Shown here piece after piece: positions 1 to 9,944 of a stretch of DNA of 64,000 nucleotides. The translations under genes were made by a program, and so were the position numbers. Numbering within the stretch: position 1 is the first letter of the stretch; the number at the start of each line of letters is the position of its first letter. The notes beneath the pieces are model-generated. The model was not told the DNA's origin. It did not search any database and was given only the letters and a program-made list of their open reading frames with translations. This DNA comes from Saliniramus fredricksonii (lineage in GTDB: Bacteria > Pseudomonadota > Alphaproteobacteria > Rhizobiales > Beijerinckiaceae). The stretch spans positions 806,001-870,000 of the forward strand of contig NZ_FMBM01000002.1 in the NCBI RefSeq assembly GCF_900094735.1, in the 5' to 3' direction.

Positions 1-82
1 GCCATGACTTGACATGCTTGCCATAAAGCGCAGTGTTTTCGACACGAAACGCAGCGGCGGCCAAAGAGAAACGGGAAATTCA

Positions 83-1108
83 ATGCCCCGGATTGATGCA
101 TCTCGGCATGAACAGGCGGTTCCGGCCGAGTTGAAGCAAAGACGCGTAGGCGTGGCTGTATCGCCTGCGATGTCTCTGTCCTCCGTGCTGCTCGCCTGCG
201 AACCATTCAGGTCGGTCAATCGATTCCTGCAGCGCCCGGCCTATGAGTTCATTTTTCTAGCGCCGACGCGCGCGCCGGTGCGGAGCGGGATCGGAATCTG
301 CATCGTTCCGGACGCAACGTTTGATGAGGCCATTCCTCTCGATCTCGCCGTGACGGCCTCCTCATACGACCAGCCTGAGGAATACAAGCGAAGTCTTCAG
401 CGCTGGCTTCGCCTGCACGCGCGACGGGGAGTCGATCTTTGCGGCATCGATTACGGCGCCGTGTTTATGGCCGAAGCAGGCCTTCTCGACGGGCGCCGAG
501 CCACGACGCATTGGGAAGTGCGGCCTTCTATCGCCGGACAATTTCCGCGTGTCGAATTCGGAGAGGAAATCTATGTCATCGACGGTACGCGACTGACATG
601 TGGCGGCCACCTTGCCTGCCATGATCTGTTTCTTGCGCTGGTTGAGCGGGATCACGGCTCGATGGTGGCGCGCTTCGTGGCCGCGGATCTGATCAGCGCC
701 GGTGCTCGGCCGGATACTACGCTCCAAGGGAGCCCGTTAGGCGGCCAGACTTTCATAGCCAACCCGCATCTTCGCGCTGTCAACAGGCTCATGGAAGAGA
801 ACATCGAAGCGCCCCTTAGCATTCCCGAATTGGCTGAGATGATCGGGATCTCGATAAGGCAACTGCAAAGCCTGTCGCGGCGCGATCTGGGAAAAACCTT
901 GTCTAGCCGCTACCTCGCAATCCGTCTTGACGCTTCGCGCCACCTGCTCATGTATTCGGGACTGTCAGTCACGGAAATCGCCATGGCCACAGGATTCGCA
1001 TCGCCCACAGCCTTCACGCGCGCCTTCAAGTCCCGCTTCCTCACCGCGCCCCGCACCTATCGCAGGAATTTTATACGTGATCTGACGAGGCCATACTTCT
1101 TCCCTTGA
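83..1108 (+). CDS. GlxA-type AraC-family transcriptional regulator
   Basis: This is a DNA-binding regulator of the GlxA class, which fuses a DJ-1/PfpI-like sensor domain (about residues 15-190) to a C-terminal AraC double helix-turn-helix (about 235-335). Visible marks are the AEAGLLDGRRATTHWE stretch typical of the GlxA sensor domain, the first HTH (IPELAEMIGISIRQLQ) and the second HTH (VTEIAMATGFASPTAFTRAF). The usual Cys-Thr-Gly elbow of the sensor domain is altered to LCGIDYGA. The start used here is an ATG preceded by ACGGGAA; an upstream ATG at 14 would add 23 residues with no family similarity. Relatives control amine, carnitine or amino-acid catabolism. The gene converges on the dimethylformamidase-like gene, so it may sense a product of that pathway, but this is inference. 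Confidence 0.88.
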   Translation: MPRIDASRHEQAVPAELKQRRVGVAVSPAMSLSSVLLACEPFRSVNRFLQRPAYEFIFLAPTRAPVRSGIGICIVPDATFDEAIPLDLAVTASSYDQPEEYKRSLQRWLRLHARRGVDLCGIDYGAVFMAEAGLLDGRRATTHWEVRPSIAGQFPRVEFGEEIYVIDGTRLTCGGHLACHDLFLALVERDHGSMVARFVAADLISAGARPDTTLQGSPLGGQTFIANPHLRAVNRLMEENIEAPLSIPELAEMIGISIRQLQSLSRRDLGKTLSSRYLAIRLDASRHLLMYSGLSVTEIAMATGFASPTAFTRAFKSRFLTAPRTYRRNFIRDLTRPYFFP

Positions 1109-1183
1109 TCGCTCGTGACGCGAGAACCCACCTTGCTAAGCAATGGTGATCGACGCGTCGAAGGCGGATATCAAGCGAAACGA

Positions 1184-2887
1184 TCAGCTGCGAAGACCAG
1201 ACTCAACGTGACCATCGCTGCCCTCGTCTTGCAATCTGAGAAACCGATCGAGGACATTTCGCGTCACGCCCTGAACGTAAAAGTCCTGCTTCGCCAACCC
1301 GGACACCCATTCGCTGGCTCCCGCGCAAAAGACCTCGCCCTTGCCCTTTGGGAACGACACGATCACGCCGCAGCCATATTGATGACGATCAATGGCTTCC
1401 GGAGTCGCTTCTCCGGAAAGCAGACGCGCTTTGGAAGCGATCCCGCCATCCTTCAGATAGTAACGATGCCCTTCACCGACATGCATCTCCTCGGCAAAAA
1501 CGGCCGGAGACAGCCCGATGATCTCCAGATCATGCGGAGCGCCGTCCTCGTGGGTCGGGTAGGGAAGGCCATACCGGAATGTATGTTCGAGACCATCCAC
1601 CTCATAGGCGAATATCCCGGCGTCATGTCCGAGCAGATCTCCGTAATGCATGTCGAGGCCTTCGAAACACCAATGTCCGGGACGGTAGACGGTGAAACCG
1701 CGGACTCCACGTGGCGCAAACCCGCCCCAAGAGGCATATACACCACGCATACCGTTCACTCCGAAGGTCGCGGCCCCCGGCCAGCCGATTTCCGGATCCT
1801 CCCAGGGGCCTGTCCGCAGATGCGCCGGCGCAGGATCCTCGTCTCGCGCGCGGCTCTTGTATGCGACCTGTCGTCGACCTTCATCCTCGAACCTGATCTG
1901 CCAGTAGAAATTCCCGGCGAAGCGGGCGCAGCCGCCTCCATCCTCAACGAACCGATCGATAGTCTTCCGCATCTCGCGAGTCCAGTACTCGTCATGGCCG
2001 ACGACGACGAGACACGAATAGCCCTCAATGATCTCAGGCCGAAAATGCAGATCATGCTGGGTGATCATGTCGAAGGCGTAACCCTCGGCTTCGGCCCAGA
2101 CGACGAAATGCCGTTCGAACTGGGCCCAACCGGCAGAGGCGTAGTATTGCGCGAAGCCGTTGCTGAAGGCGAATTCCTTGGTGGGATAGCGCGGGGCGTC
2201 CCAGGGGCCGCGGGTCGTGGTATCGCAAAGGCGCGGCGCACCCGGCGGCAGCCAGACGAGTCCTCGGGTCCAAGGCCGGCAGGTGCTGAGGACAGGCGAG
2301 AACGCATTCCCGTTGGGACCATCGACGCCGTCGTAGGCATTCGATCCGCCCCAGTCGTTATAAGCGATCCAGGTCGAGGTGGTCAGGATCAGCAGAAAGC
2401 GTCCGGAGCGCGGCATGGCCGGGTCCGGACGGATGACGAAGAAATGATGCTGTAGAAACCGAGACCCGTCCGCGCGTTGAGTCCAGGCGGCCACACGGTA
2501 GAATCCGGACGCCGCATCGTCAGGTGCCCGCCAGACATGCGCCACCGGCCAGTCGCAGCCATCCCGGTAGGCGCATGGCGGCATGGGATGGAACGCTCCT
2601 GGAAGATCAAAGGCCTCATGGACAAGCTCGGGCCGAAGACCATCGCGCCAGATCTGAAGTGTCCAGGTTACTCCGGTGCACGAGGCGCGAAAAGCAACAT
2701 CCTGTCCTGGGGAGAAGGAAAGCTCGTCCGTGTAGACGTAGATTTCCGGTGAAGCGGGATCTTCCCGCGGCGCCTCGTACCAATGCCCCAGATGCCAGGC
2801 GTCGTCCGGATGCATGACGGACACTTTGCGGGCTCGCCGGTTGGCGTCCGTGAATTCGGGACGAGCGTGGTCGCGGTGTTTGGCCAT
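1184..2887 (-). CDS. N,N-dimethylformamidase large-subunit-like protein
   Basis: The 567-residue protein resembles the large (beta) subunit family of N,N-dimethylformamidase, an iron-dependent enzyme that hydrolyses the amide bond of small formamides. The body carries the family's aromatic-rich core, including YNDWGGSNAYDG (about residues 195-207), the region around FAQYYASAGW, and VVVGHDEYWTREM (about 310-322). Characterised enzymes bind iron through Tyr and Glu residues; which residues do so here is not established. The chain is shorter than the roughly 760-residue characterised subunit, and no small-subunit gene is seen nearby. A GAGGTG ribosome-binding site lies just before the ATG, 9 bp after the amidase stop, so it is the last gene of the amidase/ABC operon. 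The natural substrate may be another amide. Confidence 0.82.
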   Translation of the reverse strand: MAKHRDHARPEFTDANRRARKVSVMHPDDAWHLGHWYEAPREDPASPEIYVYTDELSFSPGQDVAFRASCTGVTWTLQIWRDGLRPELVHEAFDLPGAFHPMPPCAYRDGCDWPVAHVWRAPDDAASGFYRVAAWTQRADGSRFLQHHFFVIRPDPAMPRSGRFLLILTTSTWIAYNDWGGSNAYDGVDGPNGNAFSPVLSTCRPWTRGLVWLPPGAPRLCDTTTRGPWDAPRYPTKEFAFSNGFAQYYASAGWAQFERHFVVWAEAEGYAFDMITQHDLHFRPEIIEGYSCLVVVGHDEYWTREMRKTIDRFVEDGGGCARFAGNFYWQIRFEDEGRRQVAYKSRARDEDPAPAHLRTGPWEDPEIGWPGAATFGVNGMRGVYASWGGFAPRGVRGFTVYRPGHWCFEGLDMHYGDLLGHDAGIFAYEVDGLEHTFRYGLPYPTHEDGAPHDLEIIGLSPAVFAEEMHVGEGHRYYLKDGGIASKARLLSGEATPEAIDRHQYGCGVIVSFPKGKGEVFCAGASEWVSGLAKQDFYVQGVTRNVLDRFLRLQDEGSDGHVESGLRS

Positions 2888-2896
2888 TTTTGCACC

Positions 2897-4330
2897 TCAC
2901 GCTTCCGGGGGACGGTCTTGCGCCCATGGACGATCAGCTTCAATGATCGCGCCAAGCCGGAACATGTCGAGATCGGAATACCAGGGTCCGGTGAGCTGGA
3001 CGGAGGTGGGAAGTCCATCCGTTGCGAAGCCGGACGGGAGAGCCAAAGACGGATGACCTGTCAGGTTGAAGGGATAAGCGTAGGGAGACATGCCCTGGCG
3101 GGTGATGCCATTCGGTTCGCCATCAACCATCACCTCGTCGTTTGCGACGTCGAAATCGACGGCAAGCGCGGTACGCGTTAGCGTCGGTGAGACTAGGACA
3201 TCGTAGCGCTCAAAGAGTTTCTGTATAGTGCGAAAAAGAACCGTCCTCGTATATTGCGCAGAACGATAATCAGACAATGTATATTTGCTTCCCCGCTCAA
3301 TGAAAGCCAGCAAGACAGGGTCCATTTTTGCACCCCACTCCTTGACGTATTTCCCGAACGCAACGCTGATATTGCCCTGATACATCACGCGACCGGCGAT
3401 TTCCATCCAGTCTATGGCCTCAGTCACTTCTTCCACTTCGGCTCCACGCACCGAGAGAAGGTCGAGCACGGCGCGCGCATTATCCTCGACGTCGCGTGCG
3501 ACCAGCCGATTCGCCATGCGCGGTATCCAGCCGACACGCAAGCCGTTCAGGTCGTTCCCCACTAAACGCGGCGACAGCCTCGAGAAATCCGGGGCCGCGA
3601 GCGACAATGGGTCCGCTGCGTGCGGGCCGATCAGGACGTCATGCATCAAAACCGAATCCGCAACTGTCCGCGACAGAGGGCCCGCCGCCGCATACGAAAA
3701 GAATGCGTCGATCGCGGTCTCGAACGGGATAACCCCGGAGGTCGGCTTATGGCCCACAACGCCGCAATAGGCGGCTGGTATGCGGATTGATCCGGCGCCA
3801 TCCGTACCGAGACCGAGCGGGCCGCAACCGGCAGCGACAGCTGCGGCCGCGCCGCCGCTGGAACCACCCGCGTTTCGATCGAGGTTCCACGGATTGCGCG
3901 TGATCCCGAATGCTGGACCATCAGTCGTACCCTTGTGCCCGAACTCCGGGGTATGACTTTTCGCGAAGACAATGGCGCCTGCATCCTGGAGACGCGTCAC
4001 TAGCACGTCGTCCCTATCCGGCACATTGTCCGCATAAATGGCGGATCCATAGGATGTGCGCACCCCATTCGTCGGGAACAGGTCCTTGACGTGCACGGGT
4101 ACGCCATGGAGCGGCCCCAGCCGAGCGCCCGCGATCACCGCCTCCTCGGCCTGCCGCGCCTGCGCGCGCGCCCGCTCGTCGCAAATGGTCGCGAAGGCGT
4201 TGATCCGGGATTGCTGCCGATGAGAATGGGCGAGAATGGCGTCAAGGTATTCGACTGGAGACAGTTCGCGCCGTCGGATTCGCGCCGCGGCCTCGGTCGC
4301 CGGGAGGAACAGGAGATCGGATTGGGACAT
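2897..4330 (-). CDS. Amidase-signature hydrolase
   Basis: This 477-residue enzyme belongs to the amidase signature family (Ser-cisSer-Lys), which hydrolyses carboxamides or related C-N bonds. The catalytic Lys is Lys82 (VPVHVKDLF), the cis-Ser lies in NAGGSSGG (Ser157/158), and the nucleophile is Ser181 in [12 protein letters not shown]. The open frame reaches further upstream, but that extension is antisense-like and overlaps the ATPase gene. The ATG at [10 protein letters not shown] gives the normal family length and sits 28 bp after the ATPase stop. It follows a complete peptide-type ABC importer and precedes the dimethylformamidase-like gene, so it probably acts in the cytoplasm on the imported compound. 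Substrate cannot be predicted from sequence. Confidence 0.92.
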   Translation of the reverse strand: MSQSDLLFLPATEAAARIRRRELSPVEYLDAILAHSHRQQSRINAFATICDERARAQARQAEEAVIAGARLGPLHGVPVHVKDLFPTNGVRTSYGSAIYADNVPDRDDVLVTRLQDAGAIVFAKSHTPEFGHKGTTDGPAFGITRNPWNLDRNAGGSSGGAAAAVAAGCGPLGLGTDGAGSIRIPAAYCGVVGHKPTSGVIPFETAIDAFFSYAAAGPLSRTVADSVLMHDVLIGPHAADPLSLAAPDFSRLSPRLVGNDLNGLRVGWIPRMANRLVARDVEDNARAVLDLLSVRGAEVEEVTEAIDWMEIAGRVMYQGNISVAFGKYVKEWGAKMDPVLLAFIERGSKYTLSDYRSAQYTRTVLFRTIQKLFERYDVLVSPTLTRTALAVDFDVANDEVMVDGEPNGITRQGMSPYAYPFNLTGHPSLALPSGFATDGLPTSVQLTGPWYSDLDMFRLGAIIEADRPWAQDRPPEA

Positions 4331-4358
4331 TGGAGGAGCGCCTTCTGCAGAAATCGGA

Positions 4359-5321
4359 TCAGGAATAGAGATGACAGGCCACATGCTTACCCGGCGCGAT
4401 CTCTCGCAGCGCAGGATCGACGCGACGACAAATCTCCATTGCAGAGGGGCAGCGTGGGCACAGGCTGCAGCCCTCAGGACGATCGATGAGACTGATGATC
4501 TCGCCCTTGATCGGCGGCGGGCGACGTCCGACTTGCGGTCGCGGGACGGCATCGAGCAGCGCCTGCGTATACGGATGCCTGGGATCCTGATACAGGCTAC
4601 GCCTCTCGGAGATCTCCACGATCCGGCCGGCATAAAGCACAGCCACGCGGTGCGACACGGAACGCACCACGGCGAGATCATGTGCAATGAACAGGTAACT
4701 GAGCCCAAGGCGTTCCTGAAGGTCTTTGAGAAGATTGACGATTTGAGCCTGCATCGAGACGTCGAGCGACGCGACGGGTTCGTCGCAGACGACGAATTCC
4801 GGATTGAGCGCAAGCGCGCGCGCGATGACGATGCGCTGCCGCTGACCGCCTGAGAACTCATGCGGAAAGCGCATCGCGAAGCTGTGCGACAACCCTACCA
4901 TTTCCAGCAATTCGCCGATGCGGTCAGCGCGGTCGCGTTTCGACCAGCCGCCCGCGATATCAAGCGGTTCGGCAATCGCGTCGCCGATACGCATTCGCGG
5001 GTTGAGGGCTGCATGCGGATCCTGGAAAATGAACTGAATGCGCTTTCGGACCCTGGCCAACGCCTTCGCATCGCCAGGCCCTGTCGCGGACTGCCCGAAG
5101 AGACGGATCTCGCCCGAACTGGCTTTGAGGAGCCCCACAAGAAGCCGGCCAATAGTTGATTTTCCTGACCCGGATTCTCCCACCAGGCCAAGGGTTTCCT
5201 CTCGCCCTACATCGAATGAAACATTATCGACAGCTTTCAGTTTCTGCCGACGACCGTCCCGCCCGCGCCCGGCGGCAAATTCACAGCTCAGGTTTTGCAC
5301 CTCAACAATCCGTACGCTCAT
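4359..5321 (-). CDS. Peptide-type ABC transporter ATP-binding protein (DppF/OppF-like)
   Basis: This is the second nucleotide-binding subunit of the importer. Walker A is [12 protein letters not shown], the signature is [15 protein letters not shown], and Walker B is FVVCDEPVASLDVS. The C-terminal oligopeptide/dipeptide extension with clustered Cys (CSLCPRCPSAMEICR), common in DppF/OppF subunits, is present. The chosen ATG overlaps the stop of the preceding ATPase gene as ATGA, indicating translational coupling; an in-frame ATG 12 codons upstream lies inside the previous gene. It powers uptake together with the DppD-like subunit and the two permeases encoded directly upstream. Confidence 0.94.
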   Translation of the reverse strand: MSVRIVEVQNLSCEFAAGRGRDGRRQKLKAVDNVSFDVGREETLGLVGESGSGKSTIGRLLVGLLKASSGEIRLFGQSATGPGDAKALARVRKRIQFIFQDPHAALNPRMRIGDAIAEPLDIAGGWSKRDRADRIGELLEMVGLSHSFAMRFPHEFSGGQRQRIVIARALALNPEFVVCDEPVASLDVSMQAQIVNLLKDLQERLGLSYLFIAHDLAVVRSVSHRVAVLYAGRIVEISERRSLYQDPRHPYTQALLDAVPRPQVGRRPPPIKGEIISLIDRPEGCSLCPRCPSAMEICRRVDPALREIAPGKHVACHLYS

Positions 5322-6304
5322 TTCGCGCCCTCCAGTTGCCGTGCGCGAACCGGGCACCGCGCTTCGTGATCCTGCGCAACAAGCGCGATTTCCGGGGCTG
5401 TTTCACTGCAAGGGAGTTGGTGATATCGACAGCGCGGTGCAAAACGACACGCCGTTGGTCGCCGGCCGGGTTCTGGTATGGAACCTGGAATCGTCGCCAA
5501 TCGCTCGCTGTCAGCATCGATATCGGGTATCGCCGACAAAAGGCCCTCCGTATATGGATGGACCGGTCGTCGAAACAGCGTCGCGGCGGACCCTTTCTCC
5601 ACGATTTGCCCCGCATACATGACGATCACCCGATCCGCGAACTCCGCCACCAGACCAAGATCGTGCGAGATGAGAATGACCGACATTCCAAACTCCGAAC
5701 GTAGCTCGCGCAAAAGTTCGATGATCTGTGTCTGGATGGTGACGTCGAGCGCCGTCGTCGGTTCGTCAGCGATCAGAAGGCGCGGCTGGCATGCGATGGC
5801 GATCGCAATCATGACGCGCTGCCGTTGACCTCCAGAAAGACGATGCGGGTATTCATCGACCCGCCGCGCCGCGTCCGGGATCCGGACAAGATCGAGAAGA
5901 GCGATCGCGCGCTTGCGCGCTGCTGTACGATCGAGACCCTGATGGATGCGCAGTGTCTCACCGATCTGGTCAGCAATCGTCAGGACGGGATTGAGAGAAT
6001 GAATCGGATCCTGGAAGATCATTGCGACATCCTTGCCGCGGACGCGACGAAGCTTGTTTTCCGGGAGCGAAAGGAGATCCTGGCCGCCGAACTGGATCTG
6101 TCCCGTCAGGCGCGTATTGCGCCGCGCGTGCAAACGAAGGATCGAAAGCGCCGTCACGCTTTTGCCGCTCCCCGATTCGCCGACAATTCCGAGCGCCTCG
6201 TTTTCGGCCAGGGCGAAGTTCACCCCATCGACAGCATGCACCCAGCCGTCGTCACTGCGAAAATCGACGGCAAGATCGCGAACGTCGAGAATTGGTTCCA
6301 TCAT
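5318..6304 (-). CDS. Peptide-type ABC transporter ATP-binding protein (DppD/OppD-like)
   Basis: This is the first nucleotide-binding subunit of the importer. Walker A is [16 protein letters not shown], the signature is [16 protein letters not shown] and Walker B is [14 protein letters not shown]. The C-terminal oligopeptide-transporter domain carries TACRFAPRC. The start is placed at the ATG that has GAAGGA eight bases upstream; another in-frame ATG at 6313 overlaps the permease stop but has the Shine-Dalgarno directly against it. It lies in the order SBP, permease, permease, ATPase, ATPase, the classical dpp/opp arrangement. Confidence 0.94.
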   Translation of the reverse strand: MMEPILDVRDLAVDFRSDDGWVHAVDGVNFALAENEALGIVGESGSGKSVTALSILRLHARRNTRLTGQIQFGGQDLLSLPENKLRRVRGKDVAMIFQDPIHSLNPVLTIADQIGETLRIHQGLDRTAARKRAIALLDLVRIPDAARRVDEYPHRLSGGQRQRVMIAIAIACQPRLLIADEPTTALDVTIQTQIIELLRELRSEFGMSVILISHDLGLVAEFADRVIVMYAGQIVEKGSAATLFRRPVHPYTEGLLSAIPDIDADSERLATIPGSIPEPGRRPTACRFAPRCRYHQLPCSETAPEIALVAQDHEARCPVRARQLEGAK

Positions 6305-6309
6305 GCGCC

Positions 6310-7215
6310 TCATCCTTCGACCTTGAGCCTGGGGTCAAGCACATCGCGCAGACCGTCACCGAGAAGATTGATGGCCAGAGCCGAGATGCTGACCGCCAGC
6401 CCCGGAAACAGCATGATCCACCAGGCCTCGACCGAGTAGTCGCGCCCTTGCGCCACGATGTTTCCCCAACTCGGATGCGGTGGCGGCGTGCCGATACCGA
6501 GGAAGCTCAACGCCGCCTCCGCGAGGATTGCGTAGGCGAAGATGAAAGTCAGCGTGACGAGCAGCGGCGCCATGCAGTTCGGCAGGATATGACGGGAGAT
6601 GATCCGCAGACTCCCGGCGCCACTGACCCGGGCTGCGTCAACATAGTCGAGTTCCCTGATCACCAGAGCGGATGCGCGCACAATCCGCGCACAGCGTGGA
6701 ATATAGGCAGCTGTCAGCGCGATGATGACCGAGGAAAGCTGAGGACCCAGCGCGGCGCTGATACCGATCGCGAGCAGAATTGCCGGGAATGCAAGAAGTG
6801 CGTCCATGACTCGCATCAACAGGCTGTCGAGCCTTCTGAACCAGGCCGCACACAAGCCCACGACCGCTCCTCCCGCTGCTGCAAGCAGGGCTACCGAGAG
6901 GCCGATCCACAAGGATATCCGTGCGCCGTAAAGAACTCTTGTCCAGATATCGCGTCCGAAATTATCGGTGCCAAAGGGATACGCAAACGACGGGGCTGTG
7001 AAGCGGTTTGCGATCGACATTGCGTTCGGCGAGCCGTTGCTGATGAACGGTGCAAGGAGCGCAAGCGCGATGATCAGGCTCAGGATCGCCGCGCCCGCCT
7101 TGAAGGAGCGGTGCCGCAACAGCCGTTTCACCGTGATCTGCCACGGACTGGCCGGCGGGCGGGCAACCGGCAGCACGACTGCACCTGGAGAGCTCGAGTT
7201 GACCATATCAGTCAT
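6310..7215 (-). CDS. Peptide-type ABC transporter permease (DppC-like)
   Basis: This inner-membrane permease of 301 residues has the N-terminal cytoplasmic segment and first helix typical of DppC (about residues 35-60), followed by about five more helices. The inner-membrane coupling (EAA) loop appears as [23 protein letters not shown]. The [20 protein letters not shown] stretch after helix 1 is a strong DppC/OppC hallmark. The gene overlaps the end of the DppB-like gene by 8 bp. It forms the translocation channel with that partner. The specificity of the system lies in the substrate-binding protein, not here. Confidence 0.94.
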   Translation of the reverse strand: MTDMVNSSSPGAVVLPVARPPASPWQITVKRLLRHRSFKAGAAILSLIIALALLAPFISNGSPNAMSIANRFTAPSFAYPFGTDNFGRDIWTRVLYGARISLWIGLSVALLAAAGGAVVGLCAAWFRRLDSLLMRVMDALLAFPAILLAIGISAALGPQLSSVIIALTAAYIPRCARIVRASALVIRELDYVDAARVSGAGSLRIISRHILPNCMAPLLVTLTFIFAYAILAEAALSFLGIGTPPPHPSWGNIVAQGRDYSVEAWWIMLFPGLAVSISALAINLLGDGLRDVLDPRLKVEG

Positions 7216-8152
7216 AGCGCACCCGCGGATCGACGACTGCGTAGAGGAGATCGATAAGGACGTTGATCAGGACGAATGCAAAGCCAAGAAACAGCAAGGC
7301 GCCCTGAACGACAGGAAAGTCGCGCGCCATGATCGCCTGCACGAGAAGGCGCCCCACCCCGGGGAGCGCAAATATCTGCTCGATCACGACCGAGCCGCCG
7401 ACGAGCAGGCTGAAGATATACCCCGAAACCGTGATGACGGACACAAGTGTGTTGCGGAAGGCATGCTTGGCGATCGTTGATATCTCCGAAACGCCTTTCG
7501 CCCGTGCCGTTCGGATAAAATCCTGGTCCAGCACCTCGAGCATCTCCGAGCGCGTCATGCGCGCGAGATAGCCGATCTGGAAGAGGGCAAGCACCATGGC
7601 GGGCTGCAGCAGGGATATGAACCAGGGCCAGAGGCCGTTCGAGATAGGCACGTAGCCGGCGGAAGGAAGCCAACCCAGCGTCACCGAAAACAGGATGACT
7701 GACAGGATCGCCAGCCAGAAATTGGGAACCGAGACGCCGATCAGGGCTATTCCCATGACGCAGGTATCAACCCAGCTATCTCTGTAGCAGGCCGCAACCA
7801 CCCCAAGGATGATTCCAACGGGTATGGTGATCATGAACGAGACCAGCGCCAGGGAAAAAGTCACCGGCAGGCGTTCGGCGATCGCCGTTGTGACAGGCTG
7901 GTTGAGCATCAAGGAGCGACCGAAATCCCCCTGGAGGACGTTGAACAACCAGATCCACAGCTGCTCGAGGACCGGCCGGTCGAGCCCGAGATCGCTCCTG
8001 ATCTGTGCGATCGCACGCGGATCAGCGCCATCGCCAGCGATAATGACCGCTGGATCTCCCGGCAGAAGGTGCATCAGGAGAAAGGTCAAGATCGCCACGA
8101 GCGCCATGACAGGGATCGCTTGGGCCAGTCGGAATGCAGTAAGGCGGATCAT
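7208..8152 (-). CDS. Peptide-type ABC transporter permease (DppB-like)
   Basis: This 314-residue inner-membrane permease has the DppB/OppB layout: helix 1 ([19 protein letters not shown]), a periplasmic segment with [21 protein letters not shown], and five further helices. The coupling loop is [25 protein letters not shown] without a break in the family motif. It ends SDP-like with VDPRVRYD, as in most homologues. It lies 116 bp after the substrate-binding protein gene, the gap being occupied by a strong hairpin, and overlaps the next permease gene. Confidence 0.94.
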   Translation of the reverse strand: MIRLTAFRLAQAIPVMALVAILTFLLMHLLPGDPAVIIAGDGADPRAIAQIRSDLGLDRPVLEQLWIWLFNVLQGDFGRSLMLNQPVTTAIAERLPVTFSLALVSFMITIPVGIILGVVAACYRDSWVDTCVMGIALIGVSVPNFWLAILSVILFSVTLGWLPSAGYVPISNGLWPWFISLLQPAMVLALFQIGYLARMTRSEMLEVLDQDFIRTARAKGVSEISTIAKHAFRNTLVSVITVSGYIFSLLVGGSVVIEQIFALPGVGRLLVQAIMARDFPVVQGALLFLGFAFVLINVLIDLLYAVVDPRVRYD

Positions 8153-8180
8153 GCTGTGTTTTTCGTTTTCAGACTGCGGA

Positions 8181-8204
8181 CCGAAGGCCCGACCGGGCCT
8201 TCGG
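8181..8204 (-). terminator. Intra-operon hairpin after the substrate-binding protein gene
   Basis: A perfect 10-bp inverted repeat (CCGAAGGCCC / GGGCCTTCGG, loop GACC) lies between the substrate-binding protein gene and the DppB-like permease gene. In the direction of transcription it is followed by A-rich rather than U-rich sequence. It is therefore more likely a partial terminator or an mRNA 3'-end stabiliser that raises binding-protein output over permease output than a full Rho-independent terminator. Confidence 0.6.
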
Positions 8205-8268
8205 CAGATGACGGCTTCCTGATGTTTAAAGTTGTCAGCAAGCCGATTGCTTGACGGTCAAGAGTGTA

Positions 8269-9837
8269 TCACTCTTCAAGCCAGACATTCCAGAAGAAGT
8301 TCATGTAATATTCGCTGAACCCTTGGAGTTTTTCATAGTTTATCGCCCGCGTTGAACCGCGATCAGAGACCTTGATCATGTATGCTTGATCAAGAACTTC
8401 CTGCTCGATGGTCAGCCATGCGTCCTTGCGATCTTCGAAATCGAGCGAGGTGTAGAATTTCTCGAAAGCGGAATCGAGGACGTTGTTATCTTTGACGTGG
8501 GGGAAGTTGTAGATCATCGTCTGCCACTGCTGCGGACCCAACAGTGGATTCGAGCAGAACGACGTCGTGGAAACGTTCCAGCCGCCGGCGCCCGTCTGCA
8601 TGTTTGAAGCATTCGTTGTCCAGTCCGTCAGATCAACGCGGACGTTCATTCCGGCCGCTGACAGCTGCTCGGACAGCACCAGAATCGAATCGCGCATGTA
8701 ATCATAGTTGTTGTTGGACTGAAGCAGGATCTCCTCACCGGCATACCCTGCTTCGTCAAGGAGCGCACGCGCCGCTTCGGGATCGTTCTGGTTGTATCTG
8801 CCCGCAGTGATTTCCCCGCCATAATAGGCCCCGCCCGGATAGACCATGGAGTGGTTCAGGCGCGGTTCTTCACCCGTCACGGCGATGATGTCTTCCACAT
8901 TGACGGCGGTTCGGATCGCCTGCCGGATATACGCATTATCGGTTGGCGGCTGCTGAGAATGCACGATCAGATAGTGCTGACAGAAAGGAAACACGGTGAG
9001 AGCGCGCACCCCTTCCTGACCATCGAACCGTCTTGCAATCTCCGCCGAAAGAGCGGTTGTGATGTGCGCTTCGCCCGTCTGCATGGCGGCCACACGGGCA
9101 TTCGCCTCTGGGATGAAATTGTAACGGACTGCATCAAGATGCACCGTCTTGCGGCCGGAATACCCACTCGGCTCGAAGCGCTCGTCGGCCACATAGTCGT
9201 CAAAGCGCTCGATCACCAGATGGCTGTCGCGCACCCATTCGCCGAGCTTGAACGGTCCGGTGCCGATCGGCTCGATCTGCCGCGGCTCCACATCCCTGTG
9301 AGAGGCGGGGAGGATCACGAAAGGATAAACCGGGGTCTTCAGCACATCGACGAAGACGGCGTTGGTCTCATTGAGATGCACGATGAAAGTGTATGGATCG
9401 GGCGTCTCGTAGCGCTCCACATTGGCCAGGGCCGAAGCGTTGGGGCTGATCCTGGCGTAGCGCTCGAAGGTTGCCAGAACATCTTCCGACGTCATCTCGC
9501 TCCCGTCATGGAACAGCACGCCTTCGCGAAGTTTGAAGGTGAAAGTCTTGCCGTCATTGCTGATGTCTATGCTCTCGGCGAGCATCTTGGCCGTGTCGTA
9601 GACCTCGTCGATCGTGACCAGTCCTTCATACATGTGATGGATCACCTCGAGTTCGACGAGGCTGGCCGACATCTGCGGATCCAGGGCTCCTGGCCCTGAA
9701 TTGTTGGCGTAGATCAGGGTGCCGCCCTGCCTTGGTTCTTGTGCATGGGCCGTCATGCCGAGGCTGAGACCGAGCGCCGCAGCCACACTTAGAATGGCGA
9801 CAGTCGACCGACCGTGATTCTTTCTGGTCCTCATCAT
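8269..9837 (-). CDS. Peptide-type ABC transporter substrate-binding protein (SBP family 5)
   Basis: This 522-residue periplasmic receptor has a Sec signal peptide (basic start [10 protein letters not shown], hydrophobic core, predicted cleavage after MTAHAQ). The mature chain starts [22 protein letters not shown], the usual family 5 beginning, and includes the signature region [22 protein letters not shown]. Length is normal for the family, which binds peptides, opines, nickel chelates, glutathione and diverse amides. A GAGGGGAGTAG ribosome-binding site precedes the ATG. It lies 107 bp downstream of the acylase gene on the same strand and is first in the transporter set, so it likely delivers the substrate that the acylase, amidase and dimethylformamidase-like proteins process. 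Confidence 0.94.
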   Translation of the reverse strand: MMRTRKNHGRSTVAILSVAAALGLSLGMTAHAQEPRQGGTLIYANNSGPGALDPQMSASLVELEVIHHMYEGLVTIDEVYDTAKMLAESIDISNDGKTFTFKLREGVLFHDGSEMTSEDVLATFERYARISPNASALANVERYETPDPYTFIVHLNETNAVFVDVLKTPVYPFVILPASHRDVEPRQIEPIGTGPFKLGEWVRDSHLVIERFDDYVADERFEPSGYSGRKTVHLDAVRYNFIPEANARVAAMQTGEAHITTALSAEIARRFDGQEGVRALTVFPFCQHYLIVHSQQPPTDNAYIRQAIRTAVNVEDIIAVTGEEPRLNHSMVYPGGAYYGGEITAGRYNQNDPEAARALLDEAGYAGEEILLQSNNNYDYMRDSILVLSEQLSAAGMNVRVDLTDWTTNASNMQTGAGGWNVSTTSFCSNPLLGPQQWQTMIYNFPHVKDNNVLDSAFEKFYTSLDFEDRKDAWLTIEQEVLDQAYMIKVSDRGSTRAINYEKLQGFSEYYMNFFWNVWLEE

Positions 9838-9944
9838 CGTCTACTCCCCTCTTTATGTGCGGGAACTGATTTTTCCCGCCTGGATGCCGGCAAAGCGTTG
9901 TTTTCGCCGGTTTGTTCGTGTTTTCAGGAAACGTGTTCCCAACC

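Noticed and set aside
1115-2455. Long plus-strand open frame of 446 codons
   Set aside because: It is antisense to the dimethylformamidase-like gene, has no family similarity, and such long shadows are common in GC-rich DNA.
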